Below are positions 50,448-63,016 of a stretch of DNA of 64,000 nucleotides, piece by piece (the first letter of the stretch is position 1; each line of letters begins with the position of its first letter). The notes under the pieces are model-generated. The model was not told the origin of the DNA. It made no database searches and worked only from the letters and a program-made list of their open reading frames with translations. The translations under genes were made by a program, and so were the position numbers. The stretch covers positions 744,001 through 808,000 of the forward strand of contig JAFCMP010000013.1 of assembly GCA_017506865.1 (NCBI GenBank). Direction: 5' to 3'. Source of the stretch: Tribonema minus (taxonomy: Eukaryota > Sar > Xanthophyceae > Tribonematales > Tribonemataceae).

Positions 50448-53400
50448 TAATAGTATGGTGTTCACCGTAGCATGCATCATTGCTTGGTGAATGTTGCTGC
50501 CTTGTCGCACCGTGATGGTGCTTCTATTGTTGAATATGTCCCATGGCATCACCTCTACACGGCCTTGAATGCGCATGGCAGTCCATCACCATCATGCTGC
50601 TTAGGCTTGTATATTGCGCAGATGCTCTGCAGCTGTGATGTTGTCGCGCTCAGGGCTCATGCCTGCTAGCACCCCGCCCTTGTGTGCGCATGTACCCGTC
50701 GTTGGTATTTGTTCAATTCAAGGTTCTCAGCGGTGACCAATGATTCTGCTTTGCATGACGACGGTGTGGGTGGATAATTGAGCGGATGCATCATGACAAC
50801 AGCCTTGGTGGGGGTTGATACTGGCTAAAGACAGTGATCACCTCATCAGACGAAGTGCACTCACACCTATGCAATGCTTCATTCAGAATGTCACTCTGGC
50901 ACGTGCGTCCGATGAGTCATAATCAAACTGTGGCAGCCAGGTCAGGTGTTGAAGTGCGAACCTTGGCGCTTACGTCAGTTGCCATGCAAGTTCTATGCAT
51001 ATGTAGGCTTCATGAATTCCCAACTTGTTCCCCGCACAAGGTGCGTGGTTGTAAGCAGCCAGCACCGATCACGACAGGAGGGTCACTAGGGCTTGAGGGA
51101 CCCCCGCAGTCGGGTACTTTGTTGAGCGATGTGCATGCGCCACGAGGTTCAGCGCCGGCGCCAGCCATCATGCAAGTTTCATACATATCTAGGCTTCATT
51201 AACTCCCAGCTTCAAGTTGTTCGCCGCACAAGGCGCGTGTTCATGAGCAGTGAGCACCAGTTACAGGTAGGGCTTGGAGTTCCCCTGCCGTTCGGTACCA
51301 CTGCTGTGTGAAATATATGTACCATGAGGTTTGCTCTAGCTTCAGTTGCCCCGCAAGCTTCATATATATCTAGGTTTTATTAATTGCTAACTTGTTTGCC
51401 GCACAAGCTCCGTGGTCCTAAGCTGTCAGCACCGATCACAACAGGTCAGACTTGAAGTGCGACGCTAGACGGGGCTTAGCTGAGAGAAGTATGCATGCCA
51501 TGAGGTTCTGCGCCGTGCACAAGCTACTGTACAATTTTCATACATATCTAGGCCTAGTTAATTCCCAATTTGTTCCCCGCACAAGGTGCGTGTTCATCAG
51601 CAGTCAGCACCAGTCACGACAGGTAGGGCTTCGTGTTCCCCCCCCCGTTCGGTACTACTGCTGAGTGAAACGCATGTACCATGAGGTTTAGCTGTGGCGC
51701 CTATTCTCCCGCAAGTCTCATACATATCTAGGCTTCACTTTTTCCCAACTTGTTTGCCGCGCAAGGTGCGTGTTCATCAGCTGTTAGCACCAGTTACGAC
51801 AGGTAGGGCTTCGTGTTCCCCCCCCCGTTCGGTACTACTGCTGAGTGAAACGCATGTACCATGAGGTTTGCTCTAGCGTCAGTTGCCCCGCAAGCTTCAT
51901 ACATATCTAGGCTTCATTAATTGCCAACTTGTTGGCCGCACAAGCTCCGTGTTCATGAGCAGTCAGCATCAGTCACGACAGGTTAGGGGTTGAAGTTCCG
52001 AGCCGTTGGGTACTGCTGCTGAGTTAAGTGCATGCACCATGAGGTGCAGCGCCGGCGCCAGTTGCCCCGCAAGTGTCATACATATCTAGGCTTCATTAAT
52101 TCCCAACTTGTTCGCCGCACAAGGTGCGTGTTTACAAGCAGTCAGCATCAGTCACGACAGGTTAGGGGTTGAAGTTCCGAGCCGTTGGGTACTACTGCTG
52201 AGTTAAGTGCATGTACCATGAGGTTTAGCTGTGGCGCCTGTTCTCCCGCAAGTCTCATACATATCTAGGCTTCACTTTTTCCCAACTTGTTCGCCGCGCA
52301 AGGTGCGTGTTCATCAGCTGTTAGCACCAGTTACGACAGGTAGGGCTTCGTGTTCCCCCCCCCGTTCGGTACTACTGCTGAGTGAAACGCATGTACCATG
52401 AGGTTTGCTCTAGCTTCAGTTGCCCCGCAAGCTTCATACATATCTAGGCTTCATTAATTGCCAACTTGTTGGCCGCACAAGCTCCGTGTTCATGAGCAGT
52501 CAGCATCAGTCACGACAGGTTAGGGGTTGAAGTTCCGAGCCGTTGGGTACTGCTGCTGAGTTAAGTGCATGCACCATGAGGTGCAGCGCCGGCGCCAGTT
52601 GCCCCGCAAGTGTCATACATATCTAGGCTTCATTAATTCCCAACTTGTTCGCCGCACAAGGTGCGTGTTTACAAGCAGTCAGCATCAGTCACGACAGGTT
52701 AGGGGTTGAAGTTCCGAGCCGTTGGGTACTACTGCTGAGTTAAGTGCATGTACCATGAGGTTTAGCTGTGGCGCCTGTTCTCCCGCAAGTCTCATACATA
52801 TCTAGGCTTCACTTTTTCCCAACTTGTTTGCCGCGCAAGGTGCGTGTTCATCAGCTGTTAGCACCAGTTACGACAGGTAGGGCTTCGTGTTCCCCCCCCC
52901 GTTCGGTACTACTGCTGAGTGAAACGCATGTACCATGAGGTTTGCTCTAGCGTCAGTTGCCCCGCAAGCTTCATACATATCTAGGCTTCATTAATTGCCA
53001 ACTTGTTGGCCGCACAAGCTCCGTGTTCATGAGCAGTCAGCATCAGTCACGACAGGTTAGGGGTTGAAGTTCCGAGCCGTTGGGTACTGCTGCTGAGTTA
53101 AGTGCATGCACCATGAGGTGCAGCGCCGGCGTCAGTTGCCCCGCAAGTGTCATACATATCTAGGCTTCATTAATTCCCAACTTGTTCGCCGCACAAGGTG
53201 CGTGTTTACAAGCAGTCAGCATCAGTCACGACAGGTTAGGGGTTGAAGTTCCGAGCCGTTGGGTACTACTGCTGAGTTAAGTGCATGTACCATGAGGTTT
53301 AGCTGTGGCGCCTGTTCTCCCGCAAGTCTCATACATATCTAGGCTTCACTTTTTCCCAACTTGTTCGCCGCGCAAGGTGCGTGTTCATCAGCTGTTAGCA

Positions 53401-54737
53401 CCAGTTACGACAGGTAGGGCTTCGTGTTCCCCCCCCCGTTCGGTACTACTGCTGAGTGAAACGCATGTACCATGAGGTTTGCTCTAGCGTCAGTTGCCCC
53501 GCAAGCTTCATACATATCTAGGCTTCATGAATTGCCAACTTGTTGGCCGCACAAGCTCCGTGTTCATGAGCAGTCAGCATCAGTCACGACAGGTTAGGGG
53601 TTGAAGTTCCGAGCCGTTGGGTACTACTGTTGAGTTAAGTGCATGTACCATGAGGTTTAGCTGTGGCGCCTGTTCTCCCGCAAGTCTCATACATATCTAG
53701 GCTTCACTTTTTCCCAACTTGTTTGCCGCGCAAGGTGCGTGTTCATCAGCTGTTAGCACCAGTTACGACAGGTAGGGCTTCGTGTTCCCCCCCCCGTTCG
53801 GTACTACTGCTGAGTGAAACGCATGTACCATGAGGTTTGCTCTAGCGTCAGTTGCCCCGCAAGCTTCATACATATCTAGGCTTCATTAATTGCCAACTTG
53901 TTGGCCGCACAAGCTCCGTGTTCATGAGCAGTCAGCATCAGTCACGACAGGTTAGGGGTTGAAGTTCCGAGCCGTTGGGTACTACTGCTGAGTTAAGTGC
54001 ATGTACCATGAGGTTTAGCTGTGGCGCCTGTTCTCCCGCACGTTTCATACATATCTAGGCTACACTTACTCCCAACTTGTTCGCCGCACAAGGTGCGTGT
54101 TCATCAGCTGTTAGCACCAGTTACGACAGGTAGGGCTTCGTGTTCCCCCCTCCTGTTCGGTACTACTGCTGAGTGAAACGCATGTACCATGAGGTTTGCT
54201 CTAGCTTCAGTTGCCCCGCAAGCTTCATACATATCTAGGCTTTATTAGTTGCCAACTTGTTTGCCGCACAAGCTCCGTGGTCTAAGCTGTCAGCACCGAT
54301 CACAACAGGTCAGACTTGAAGTGTCAAGCTTGACGGGGCTCAGCTGAGAGAAGTACGCATGCCATGAGGTTCTGCGCCGTGCTCAAGCTGCCATACCAGT
54401 TTCATACATATCTAGGCTTCATGAATTTCCAACTTGTTCGCGGCACAAGCTGCGTGCTCATCAGCAGATAGCACCGGTCACCACAGGGTAGGGCTCGAGG
54501 AACCCCGCGCCTTCAGGTACTCTGTTGAGTCAAGTGCATGTGCCATGAGGTGCTGCGCCGGCACCAGTTGCCCCCGCAAGTTTCATACATATCTAGGCTT
54601 CATCGATCCCCAACTTGTTCGCGGCACAAGCTGCGTGCTCATCAGCAGATAGCACTGGTCACCACAGGGTACTACTACTAGTAGGGCTTGAAGTTCCTGC
54701 GCCGTTGGGTACTTTGCTGAATGAAGTACACTTTGAG

Positions 54738-54772
54738 TGGGCTTTTTCGCGCCCTGAGCGAGAATTAATAAA
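54738..54772 (+). mobile_element. 35-bp LINE-like micro-insertion with 14-bp target-site duplication
   Basis: It contains only the last 35 bp of the LINE 3'UTR (hairpin gggctttttcgcgccc plus the AATTAATAAA tail). Exact 14-bp repeats aagtacactttgag flank it at 54724-54737 and 54773-54786. Confidence 0.9.
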
Positions 54773-55214
54773 AAGTACACTTTGAGATGGAGTCTGCCTG
54801 GAGCTGGGTGGCCCTGAGACGGGTCTGTCTGTGGGGGGAGAGTCTTGTAGCTTTGTTCAGTATCCCTGCTAGTATGTGGGGGACAGTCGCTTGCGGGTGC
54901 TTTGTTGGGGGTGATGTGGGGGGCGGGGTGTGGCGTGCAAGCTTTGCATGCTACATCCAAGAGTGAAAACAAGGCGACACACCTACAACATGGCATTTCC
55001 ACAGCCACAAGTGGAATATAATGAAAGTACATGTGCCATGAGGATTGGTGCTGGCAGCAGTTGCCACACAAGTTTCACAAATACGTAGGCTTCACCAATT
55101 CCCAGCTTGTTTGCAGCTCAAGGTGCATGTTCATGAGCAGTCACCACCAGTCACGACAGGTTAGGGCTTGAAGTTCCCACGCTGTTGGGTAATTTGCTGA
55201 ATGAATACATGTGC

Positions 55215-55228
55215 GAATTAATAAAAAG
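55215..55228 (+). mobile_element. 14-bp LINE-like tail insertion with 9-bp target-site duplication
   Basis: GAATTAATAAAAAG sits between two copies of tacatgtgc (55206-55214, 55229-55237). It matches the terminal 14 bp of the LINE. Confidence 0.7.
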
Positions 55229-55795
55229 TACATGTGCTGCATTTTGCCATCAGGTTTTGCGCTGGCGTCACTTGCCACACATGTTTCGTACATCATGATA
55301 TCTAGGCTTCACTCATCACAAACATTTCTACCGCACGACATGTGCGTTCATCAGTCGTCACTCTGTTCTTCCTACATTGCTTGGGACGCCTCAAATGAGT
55401 GCACTGCAACAAGTAAGGATATTGCCAAACAGTGTGATCCACTGCATCACAGCGCTGCAACGACTGCGCAATGTACACACAGCAGACCATGGTGCTCTTC
55501 GCATGCAGGCAGCGAAGCAGCAAGAGTTCTCTTATTACCAACTTGTCTGATGCACAGTTGCTGAGTGTCCCAGCAGTCATCAGTGAGTATTCGTCACGAC
55601 AGCTTGGGGGGTTCAAGTTGAAACACCAGAATCTTGACGCGGGCTTAGGTGAGGCACACCATGCCAGCACCAACTGCTGCAACACCAATGACATGTACCA
55701 ATGCAGCCACATGAACACAAAGTGCAAGTACGGTACCATAACACATGACAGTCATACAATCTCAGAGAGTCTAACTTTAAGTGTTGTCATTATGT

Positions 55796-58700
55796 CTACA
55801 ACAGCTTAGCATTGGTGTCGTGCACAAAGAAGCGCTTCTCACCAACGATAGTGCTCTGGAACTGCTGGTCCTCGATAATGTGCGCGCGCGCAGAGATGCT
55901 GCTTACATCAATCACTTGCAGTGACTCGCGCAGGGGCTTGTTCTGCAGATAACGGGGCGCAATGGTCACTATGTGGTCTGCTTGCCTGCGGGCATCAAAG
56001 TACCAGCGTATGAATGCAAACTGCTGCTTCTTGTAGGACACAAGTGCTACCAGTTGCGCATATGCTAGAGTAGACACATCCGACGGCCTGTCTCCAGCGA
56101 CTTTGACGACAATATCATCCTTCCTGCCCCCCCCCCCCCGCCACATGTCGCGACACTGCAGCGACATGATGAGCGATTTCTCTTCGCCATGAATGCTCAA
56201 CTGCCTGTAGCTGGTGTGCATGCGCAGTGCACTCCTGTCAAAGTCCACGCCCACAGCGTGTGCCATGCACGTATGCAGGTACGCGAGTATATTGGGCGGC
56301 AACACACAAGCTGCATTGACCGCAGCTAGCCTGCAGCCACGCCCAAGTGGTGGGACCATTCTGCTCTCCACGCGCTCCTCTCCAACGGCCTCAGGTTGGC
56401 GCAATTCAGCTGCTTGTGCTACAGCAGCTTCTTGCACCATGAGCCAGCTCTCCAGGGCGCTCCGGTGGGTGTCACGCCAAAGCATCTGCCTCTCCTTGTC
56501 ACTGAGTAGCAAGGAGGTACAGCAAGAAGACAGACAGTGGCAAGTTTCAGCCGCCAAAAGCAGATTGTCACACTGATCACAATACCGTTACGGTGACAGT
56601 GACTGATGTATACAATGGCTTCAATGATGTGGAGGACCCGCCATCACGCTATACTGCATAAGGTGTGGTGTACACTGCTGCTGCACGTGATGTCGACGCA
56701 ATGGCTGAGCTATGCAGTCACAGTGGTTGAAGCCCCACATGACATGGTTGCATCTGCTCTGGCGCGTGTCAGGAACAACCGCGCTTACCAATGTGGTGAT
56801 ACTACTAATACCACAACGCTCTACCTCACAAGCACCAAGTCCCCGTTTATACCAAGCTATGCCACTGCCAATCATGGGATTCTTCAAGTTCAATGACTTC
56901 AAATTGGTTCACCTGTGATTGTTGGTCTTTGCTGCACCGTCCTTGGTGTGTCCCTTGTGTCCTGCCTCCAAGTGCTCCGTTGAGAAGTTTTCTGGCATGC
57001 CATGTTGCCGGATCCACTGCACTTCATGACTGCAGGCATGGTGCTTGGGCTTGCACATGTTGTGATTGAGTGCAGTGCCTGGTCCGAAGACATCGTGGAT
57101 AGTCGTCAGGTACCGCTCCAGTTTGTCTTCTAGGTCGCTGAGCATGGCGTCCGTGAATGCAGTCGGTAGATCTAGCGCCAGGTACACGTCATAGAAGTGC
57201 TGAAGCGCGCTCATTACCGCCTTGTGCATGGGTGGCTCGAACACATCAGCAACCTCGCCCAGCGCATACCTGCACAACATTGGCAGCAGCGTCAGATGAC
57301 ATCCAGTACATTTGCCACAGTCGTAGACTTTGCCAAGCACATCATGCAAGTGCCGCAGGCTGTATTTCGGCCGGGCCGCAGGCTGCATTACGGCACATTG
57401 CCGTATGACATGCTGCTTGAGCCACCAGTTGCCAGTTACTATGACATACCCATTCACACTACAAAACAGTACTACAGTGCACAAAACGCTAACATCCTCT
57501 TTTCATAATCTGATCCTAGGTGTTTGACAGTATGATGCAAGTAGTCTAGTGTCCTGTTCACAGACGACATACAGTACAGCACTTCAACTGCAACACTCAA
57601 AGAAGGAAAATCTAAGGTCTACAAAAACAACGAACCAGCAGTGTTACAATACAGACAGAGGCCGCCACCTCAGGCTGTGGCAAATCATATCCGCTACAGA
57701 TGATGAGTAAATACTCACCGAAGTTGGAAAACCAACTGCAACACAACACCGCTGGCCAGCTGCACGCAGTTCAGGATATCGCCGGTGAAGTGACGATAGG
57801 TGCGGCCCTCCTGAGGATCCGAGAAGCGTGCCAGGGACTGCAGCAGCACCAGAAGCACACCGGCGGCAGACATGTTGGCATTCACAGCATGCGACTGCTT
57901 CAAGCATAATGAAATGCTTGATGATGTACAAGAGCAGCTTATTGACGACCACAGGCTTGGGGGGGTGGGCTGCAGCATTCACAAAGAAGCCTCTGCATGC
58001 TATGCTTGCACTCGAGGTCGCCGCCAGAAAAAAAAAGGCGTCAAGTGCTTCATGCTCATGGTGATGCGTGGAAGTACCGCTCATGGCACAGTGCGTTTGA
58101 ACTTGATGTTGACGCTACTTCGTTGGTTGAAGGATGGCGATGCGTGGAAGTACACGCTCATGGAAACAGTGCGCTTAAACTCGATGTTGGCGCCACTTCG
58201 TTGAAGTACACGCTGATGGTAATGCTTCAACGTCCTACAAGCTAATGCAAACAGTGCGCTGGAACTTGACATTGGCGCCACTTCGTAATGATAATGCGTC
58301 GAAGGCCTACACGCTCATGGAAACAGCGCGCGCTTGAACTGAATTTTGGCGCCACTTTTTTTCAAACACACGTGATGTGAATGCGTCAAAGTCCTACATG
58401 CTCATTGAAACAGTTTTAACTTGATTTGGTGCCACGTCGTTCACGTACACGCTGATGGTCATGCGTCAAAGTCCTATACGCTGATGATCGTGCTGATGTA
58501 ACAAGGACGCAGTGTGTTTTTCACGCTAGGTTCAAGTTGGTGTACTACTTGAGGTTGGCGTACTGCGTCACTAGTACCAGTATGTGCATGAAGTTGAGGT
58601 TGGCGCCGATCTATTGAAGTACACATTGATGGTTGTACACAAAGAACCTTGCCGCATGTCATGTAAATGTACCCCATGAGTATACCAGCAGCCCAGTGTG

Positions 58701-61700
58701 GATGTACAAGCTTGCCATGTATGTCCATTGATCTGCAAGAAGGTTGCGTGCAACTACCGGTTCATGCCCGCCGGCGAGCACGTGCTGACAATGTCGGCAG
58801 CGCCGCATTCACGCTAACTGTTGTGTACTGCAATCTCCATGATCCACTATAGGCAAACATACAATGCTGATATCTGCCTTGCTATGGGTGATCTCCTTAT
58901 GTACAGGCTTGTTGATGATCAGCAAGGTGAGTCACATGCCCTAGCATACTTCAAATTTACACCGCTAAGCAATCATCAACATGTTCAAAGCAAAATCATT
59001 GATAGGTGCCTACCAAATCTGAACATGAATCACAACACACACTATTAGCTGCGCACTTGTAGAACAGGACTGCTCTGCCTCCATGTACACCAACTGGAAT
59101 GCAAGCGGAAATCATACCTGCAACCGTGCAGTCCACAACTCGAGAGCTTTTGCAGCGGTAGCACAGCGTAGTTGGCACTTCTCCAAGCTGGAAATGATGT
59201 ACTCCAGCAGGTCCGCAGCAAGGCCGCCCTTGAAGTGGTGGAGCTTGTCTTGCGGCGAGGCAGCGAACACCCCAAAGACAGTGGCAAAGCCGGCGTAGAC
59301 CATGAATGCTGTGATGATACCAAGGTAGCCGCCGTTCACATGCGCCTGCGCCTGACGGGTAGCAGGCAACTGTCGTGCTGCCGTCACCTGCACAAACATG
59401 GAACCGACGCACAAGAGTGTCAGCAGCTCATCACCAGCATTGGACCACTCACAACCATGCCCAACCAGACCTGAGCGATGCGCTACTAGCAGTACCAGCA
59501 GAACCCTCCCCCAGCCCCTGCCGCTCCGAGAGTCATACAAAACATACTATCTTACCGCTGGAGAAGAGGCTGTGACAGTTGTGTGCTAACTGCCATATGC
59601 ATTTGCAAGTGAACTTCAACAAGTTCGGCAGCAGGCACACATGATGCGTGCAATGCTAGAGGAGCACAAGCACGTGCTACCCAAACCCTAACCCTAACTC
59701 TAATGTTCTTGCCACAAGTACACAAGTTTGTGTGTGTCAGCGTCTGCCAGTGGTGCAAGCATGTACCGTGTGCGCAAATGTGGCAAGGCCATCATCCGAA
59801 TTGGAGAGCCTGTCATGTCTGCTGAGTATGTGTTGAACAATCAATGCCAGGAAAAGCAGCGCATTCACAGCACAATTCTTCTGGCAGCGGACTACTCGGA
59901 TGCCGTTGCCATGTGCAACTGCTTGACACATGCAGTGCACATAAAACATGGTGGTAAAATCAGCGCAGTTCAAGGCTTAAGGAGATCGTCACTAACTTGA
60001 AGACTCACCTCTGCATGCACACGTTCTACCAACCTGGGTTCGCAGACCTCCCCCTCCCCGCGCTGGTCCGTGCTGCGATAGTACCTGTCTGTGTGGGCAA
60101 ACGGCACCAGGCACATACGACAGGGACGCGAAGCATTCCATGCACCCTTCATGCCGCACACCATCTGTGACTCCGGGTGATCGCCCACAAATAGGATCAC
60201 ACGAGGCACGCCGCTGATGGTTGAGCCATCCTTGAGAGTGAATGTGATAGCAGGGTCTGGCACAACACTCTCCATCTCGACCAGCTTGGTCAACACCTTC
60301 CCCCAGCACGCGTTGGCGATGCGCGCTTGACCCAGGCTGAACTGCTTCACAGGCCCTGCATTGGAATCCAATTTCCTGAGGAAAGCTGGCCGTTTGAGAA
60401 CAGGAATGTAACCTAGCAGCGCCTTGCATTCTGGCCGGTGGCGGACTGCCCGTGGCAGATTGAGGATGGTAGTCATCATAGGCCAGTATGCCACATTGCC
60501 CACCGACCTTGACATGGTTTTGTCAGAGTAGGCTGAGAGCGCTACCATCACAGCATCATCCTGAAGACGGCCTAGACTGCGAAGGTCGTCTTCAGCTGCA
60601 CGCCATTGGTCACAAGTATGAGACTCCCCGTACAGCCTGTGAGTGAAGAGCAGTGCATGAATTCAGTAAGACAAAGCGTGTTGTATGGCAGCAAAACATC
60701 AGCACCTGCAGCGGATGAAACCATGGGCACACACTTGCAGTCGCACAATGCGGGAGGTGAGCAATACCTGTTGCCATCTTCGTCATGCTGCTCCTCGAAG
60801 CGGGGTGCGAACCCGTCTTCAAGGGAACAACGCTGCAGTATGTCCTGCACGGCTTGCTGAACGCCGCGCAGGTAGAAATGCACAGGTTGCTGCAGGCCAT
60901 ACTTGGGGTCCCCCAGTCCCAGCTGATTGAGGTCAATCACATGCTTGGTTAACAGCGGCGGCGAGTCATCCTTGCCATCGCGCAAGCCAACAATGAGCTC
61001 TGCAGTGGCTTTGAGGGCACCTATGGTGCTCATAAACCCCTCTACTGTGAACTTGGGGTCGAGCAGCAAGTCTAGAAGCCGCTGCCCAGCGCGATCGGAA
61101 AGCGAGTTACTGGCCAAAAAGCCTGCCAAAGACACGCAGCTCCACTGCTGGTCGCATTCCGAAGGACCCTCCTCGTGTTCACCCTCCTCATGTTCGGCAT
61201 CCGTGTCCCCATCATCAGCATTATCAACGCCGTCAACACTAATGCTGTCGTCATTAACCTCTGAAGCTGCGGCAGGCTGGGCGGCATGTACGACATGCGA
61301 TGGGCCTGCCCACTCCAAACCACCATCGCCAGCGGGACTGGTGGCGTCTCTGGCAGCAAGAGACCGACGAAGGCGTGCCACCACAGCAGGAAGCGGCGCT
61401 GGCTCGTCGCTTTCCCCTTCGGCAGCTCTTGCGAGTGTCTCACCGTCGCTGTCGCTGAAGGATAAGGCTCCAGCGTCTCCAGTGCCTGCGTCATCGTCCA
61501 TTGCTGAATCTGCTTCAGTGCTATTGCCCGTGTGTGTCTCCGAGGCCGCCGCAGCCGCTGCTGAGCCAGGGCTTGTCCCTCGTCCAGGTCCACGCAGCCT
61601 CCTGTGTGCAATGCCATGGTGTGCATGCTTCTGCTTGCGCTTGCCACAACTTTTCATATGTACGGCCAGCCCATGAGGAGTATCAAAGGTCCTAGGGAAT

Positions 61701-61738
61701 CCATTGCATCTTGTAATGTCTTTCGGCATCGCACCCAC
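55796..61738 (-). CDS. Plavaka/CACTA-like DDE transposase, 6 exons
   Basis: Exons: 61738-60768, 60636-60009, 59387-59118, 57897-57719 (start uncertain), 57269-56913, 56501-55796 (TAG). The total is about 1036 residues. The N-terminus resembles a C2H2 finger (RCNGFPRTFDTPHGLAVHMK, then SC) with one of the usual paired Cys absent. A long acidic linker follows. The catalytic region has SDKT (Asp about 362), YWPMMTTILNLPRAVRHRPE, LLGYIPVL and FVGDHPES (Asp about 476), then a CRMC knuckle. Later come SPQDKLHHFKGG and MPENFSTEHLEAGHKGHTKD (candidate Glu about 781), then TNNH. This order matches fungal Plavaka transposases as I remember them. Every exon is open, so the enzyme could be functional. 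Confidence 0.8.
58040..58490. repeat. Minisatellite, about 80-bp degenerate units
   Basis: The words 'gcgtggaagtacacgctcat', 'gaaacagtgcgcttgaac' and 'ttggcgccacttcgtt' recur five or six times with decay. It lies in the transposase intron between 59118 and 57897. Confidence 0.75.
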
Positions 61739-61799
61739 TGCGCAGAAACTTGCAGGTACTTACTTCAAGAGAAGTTTCAACCTGTGAAACTGCCCGCGC

Positions 61800-62081
61800 A
61801 GAAACAAGATTCTGCTGCAGCATTCTGGGCTGCAGGGCAGCACCAGGCCAGGAAGCGCACCACCACAGATTTTTTGATGTGATTATCTGCCCTGACTCTG
61901 CGTCACAGGGCAGAACGAGGAAAAATGCGACAATCTGCTTCATACATTCTGGGCTCCAGGGCAGGACTGCGGCAGATTTGCGATTGTCTTACATTCTGTC
62001 TTGATTTCTGCGCACATTCTGGGGCCTGGCCCAGATAAGCGCCAGAACGAGCCCAGAATTTGAATGTCAGTTTTCCCGATG
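61800..62081. repeat. Right subterminal repeat cluster and terminal inverted repeat
   Basis: The cluster has several ATTCTGGGC/GCCCAGAAT copies (near 61820, 61946, 62019, 62050). The terminal inverted repeat occupies about 62041-62081 and ends TTTTCCCGATG. Confidence 0.8.
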
Positions 62082-62293
62082 GACATGCACGTGTCAGCAC
62101 AACATGATGGCTGATGCAAAGTTTTCAAGCATTGCACTGCGGCCGTTCTGCGTGGCAACGCTATCGCCACCTGTGCGATGCCCATTTGAAAGTGTACATG
62201 ACACCAGGATGTGTCCAGGCGGTTCATGCAAATCGGCCTGAGAGTGTTAACATGGTTACTTGATACAGCATGCATGAATTTTCATGTGTACTT

Positions 62294-62579
62294 TTTATTA
62301 ATTCTCGCTCAGGGCGCGAAAAAGCCCAGATGATTGGCATCTAGCTGTAAGGAATCTACATGTCGTATGACAGTCTGAAAGTGTCGCAACGACAACCACT
62401 CAAACGCCGCCGCCGCCAAATGGCATCTCGGGGTCCTCCCCTACGTCCTCCTCCATGTGCCCCCCCCCCCTGGATTCTGCCATGTGTGTCATGACACGGC
62501 CAGAGTACGCCATGTGGAGCGCTGCCGACAGTGCCGAGCGTAAGCGCGCCAGGGCGATGCCCTTGAGAGCTTTAGGGCG
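62294..62579 (-). mobile_element. LINE-like 286-bp 3' fragment with 11-bp target-site duplication
   Basis: It covers the last about 60 codons of the ORF (ALARLRSALSAALHMAYSG...VMTHMAE..., TGA) plus the 3'UTR. Flanks are catgtgtactt at 62283-62293 and 62580-62590. It lies just outside the right end of the large transposon and is nearly identical to 7758-8045. Confidence 0.9.
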
Positions 62580-63016
62580 CATGTGTACTTGTTGTGAGTT
62601 ATCTTCATTCAATAACTTGAAGTTGGGGTGCCAGGGGAGGCCGCGGGCGTATGCATTTCTAGGGTTTACTGCTATGCAGATGCAGCAACTTAGTCTGCGC
62701 AGCGCCTCAAGAGCTTGGACATTGGTGTTGCCGCGCAGCCCAGCACTGCTCACAGGATGCAAGCACTAGAGAAATCAGGCGCGTGTACATATAGTTTATC
62801 ATTCCAGATTGTGTTGAGACTAGATCTGAGGGATGGTTTACATGATCACTTCGAGCCTCCCGAGAAGGTATCCAAGGTATCTTTGCTCAGATCTCTAGAT
62901 TGACGATTGTTCAAAAAGTGAAAAATCTTGGCGCTTTGCGCCTCAACCGGAACTGCATCCTCGTCCCGGCGAGTCACGTCACGGTGCGAGCGTGGCCGCA
63001 CTGGTATGCTACTGAA

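Larger units (their letters stand above)
50935..55365 (+). repeat. Satellite array, about 179-bp monomers with higher-order structure
   Basis: The core 'catacatatctaggcttc' recurs about every 179-180 bp, from about 51180 to 54586, with degenerate monomers at both edges: about 24 units. Three monomer types alternate. A has 'tttgctctagcg', B has 'gtgcagcgccggcg' and C has 'tttagctgtggcgcctg'. A-B-C trimers of about 537 bp repeat at 51900, 52437 and 52975 and are almost identical. From 53512 the order becomes A-C, A-C. No long frame crosses the array. Confidence 0.95.
43388..62081. mobile_element. 18.7-kb DNA transposon with TIRs, transposase, two accessory genes and a satellite array
   Basis: The ends are inverted repeats starting CATCGGGAAAA, followed by GACAT and TTCTGGGC...CGTTCTG on both sides (about 40 bp, imperfect). 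Both ends carry clustered ATTCTGGGC/GCCCAGAAT subterminal repeats, as in CACTA-type elements. Inside are a Plavaka/CACTA-like transposase (55796-61738), two divergent genes (44116-48774 and 48893-50447) and a satellite array (50935-55365). No target-site duplication is apparent: left flank gagactct, right flank gacatgca. The open frames suggest it is young or still active. Confidence 0.8.

Noticed and set aside
50935..55365. CRISPR-like array
   Set aside because: Monomers are about 179 bp with no unique spacers, in a eukaryotic intron-rich context.
60927..61676. 249-codon plus-strand Ser/Ala-rich frame
   Set aside because: Antisense shadow of the first transposase exon.
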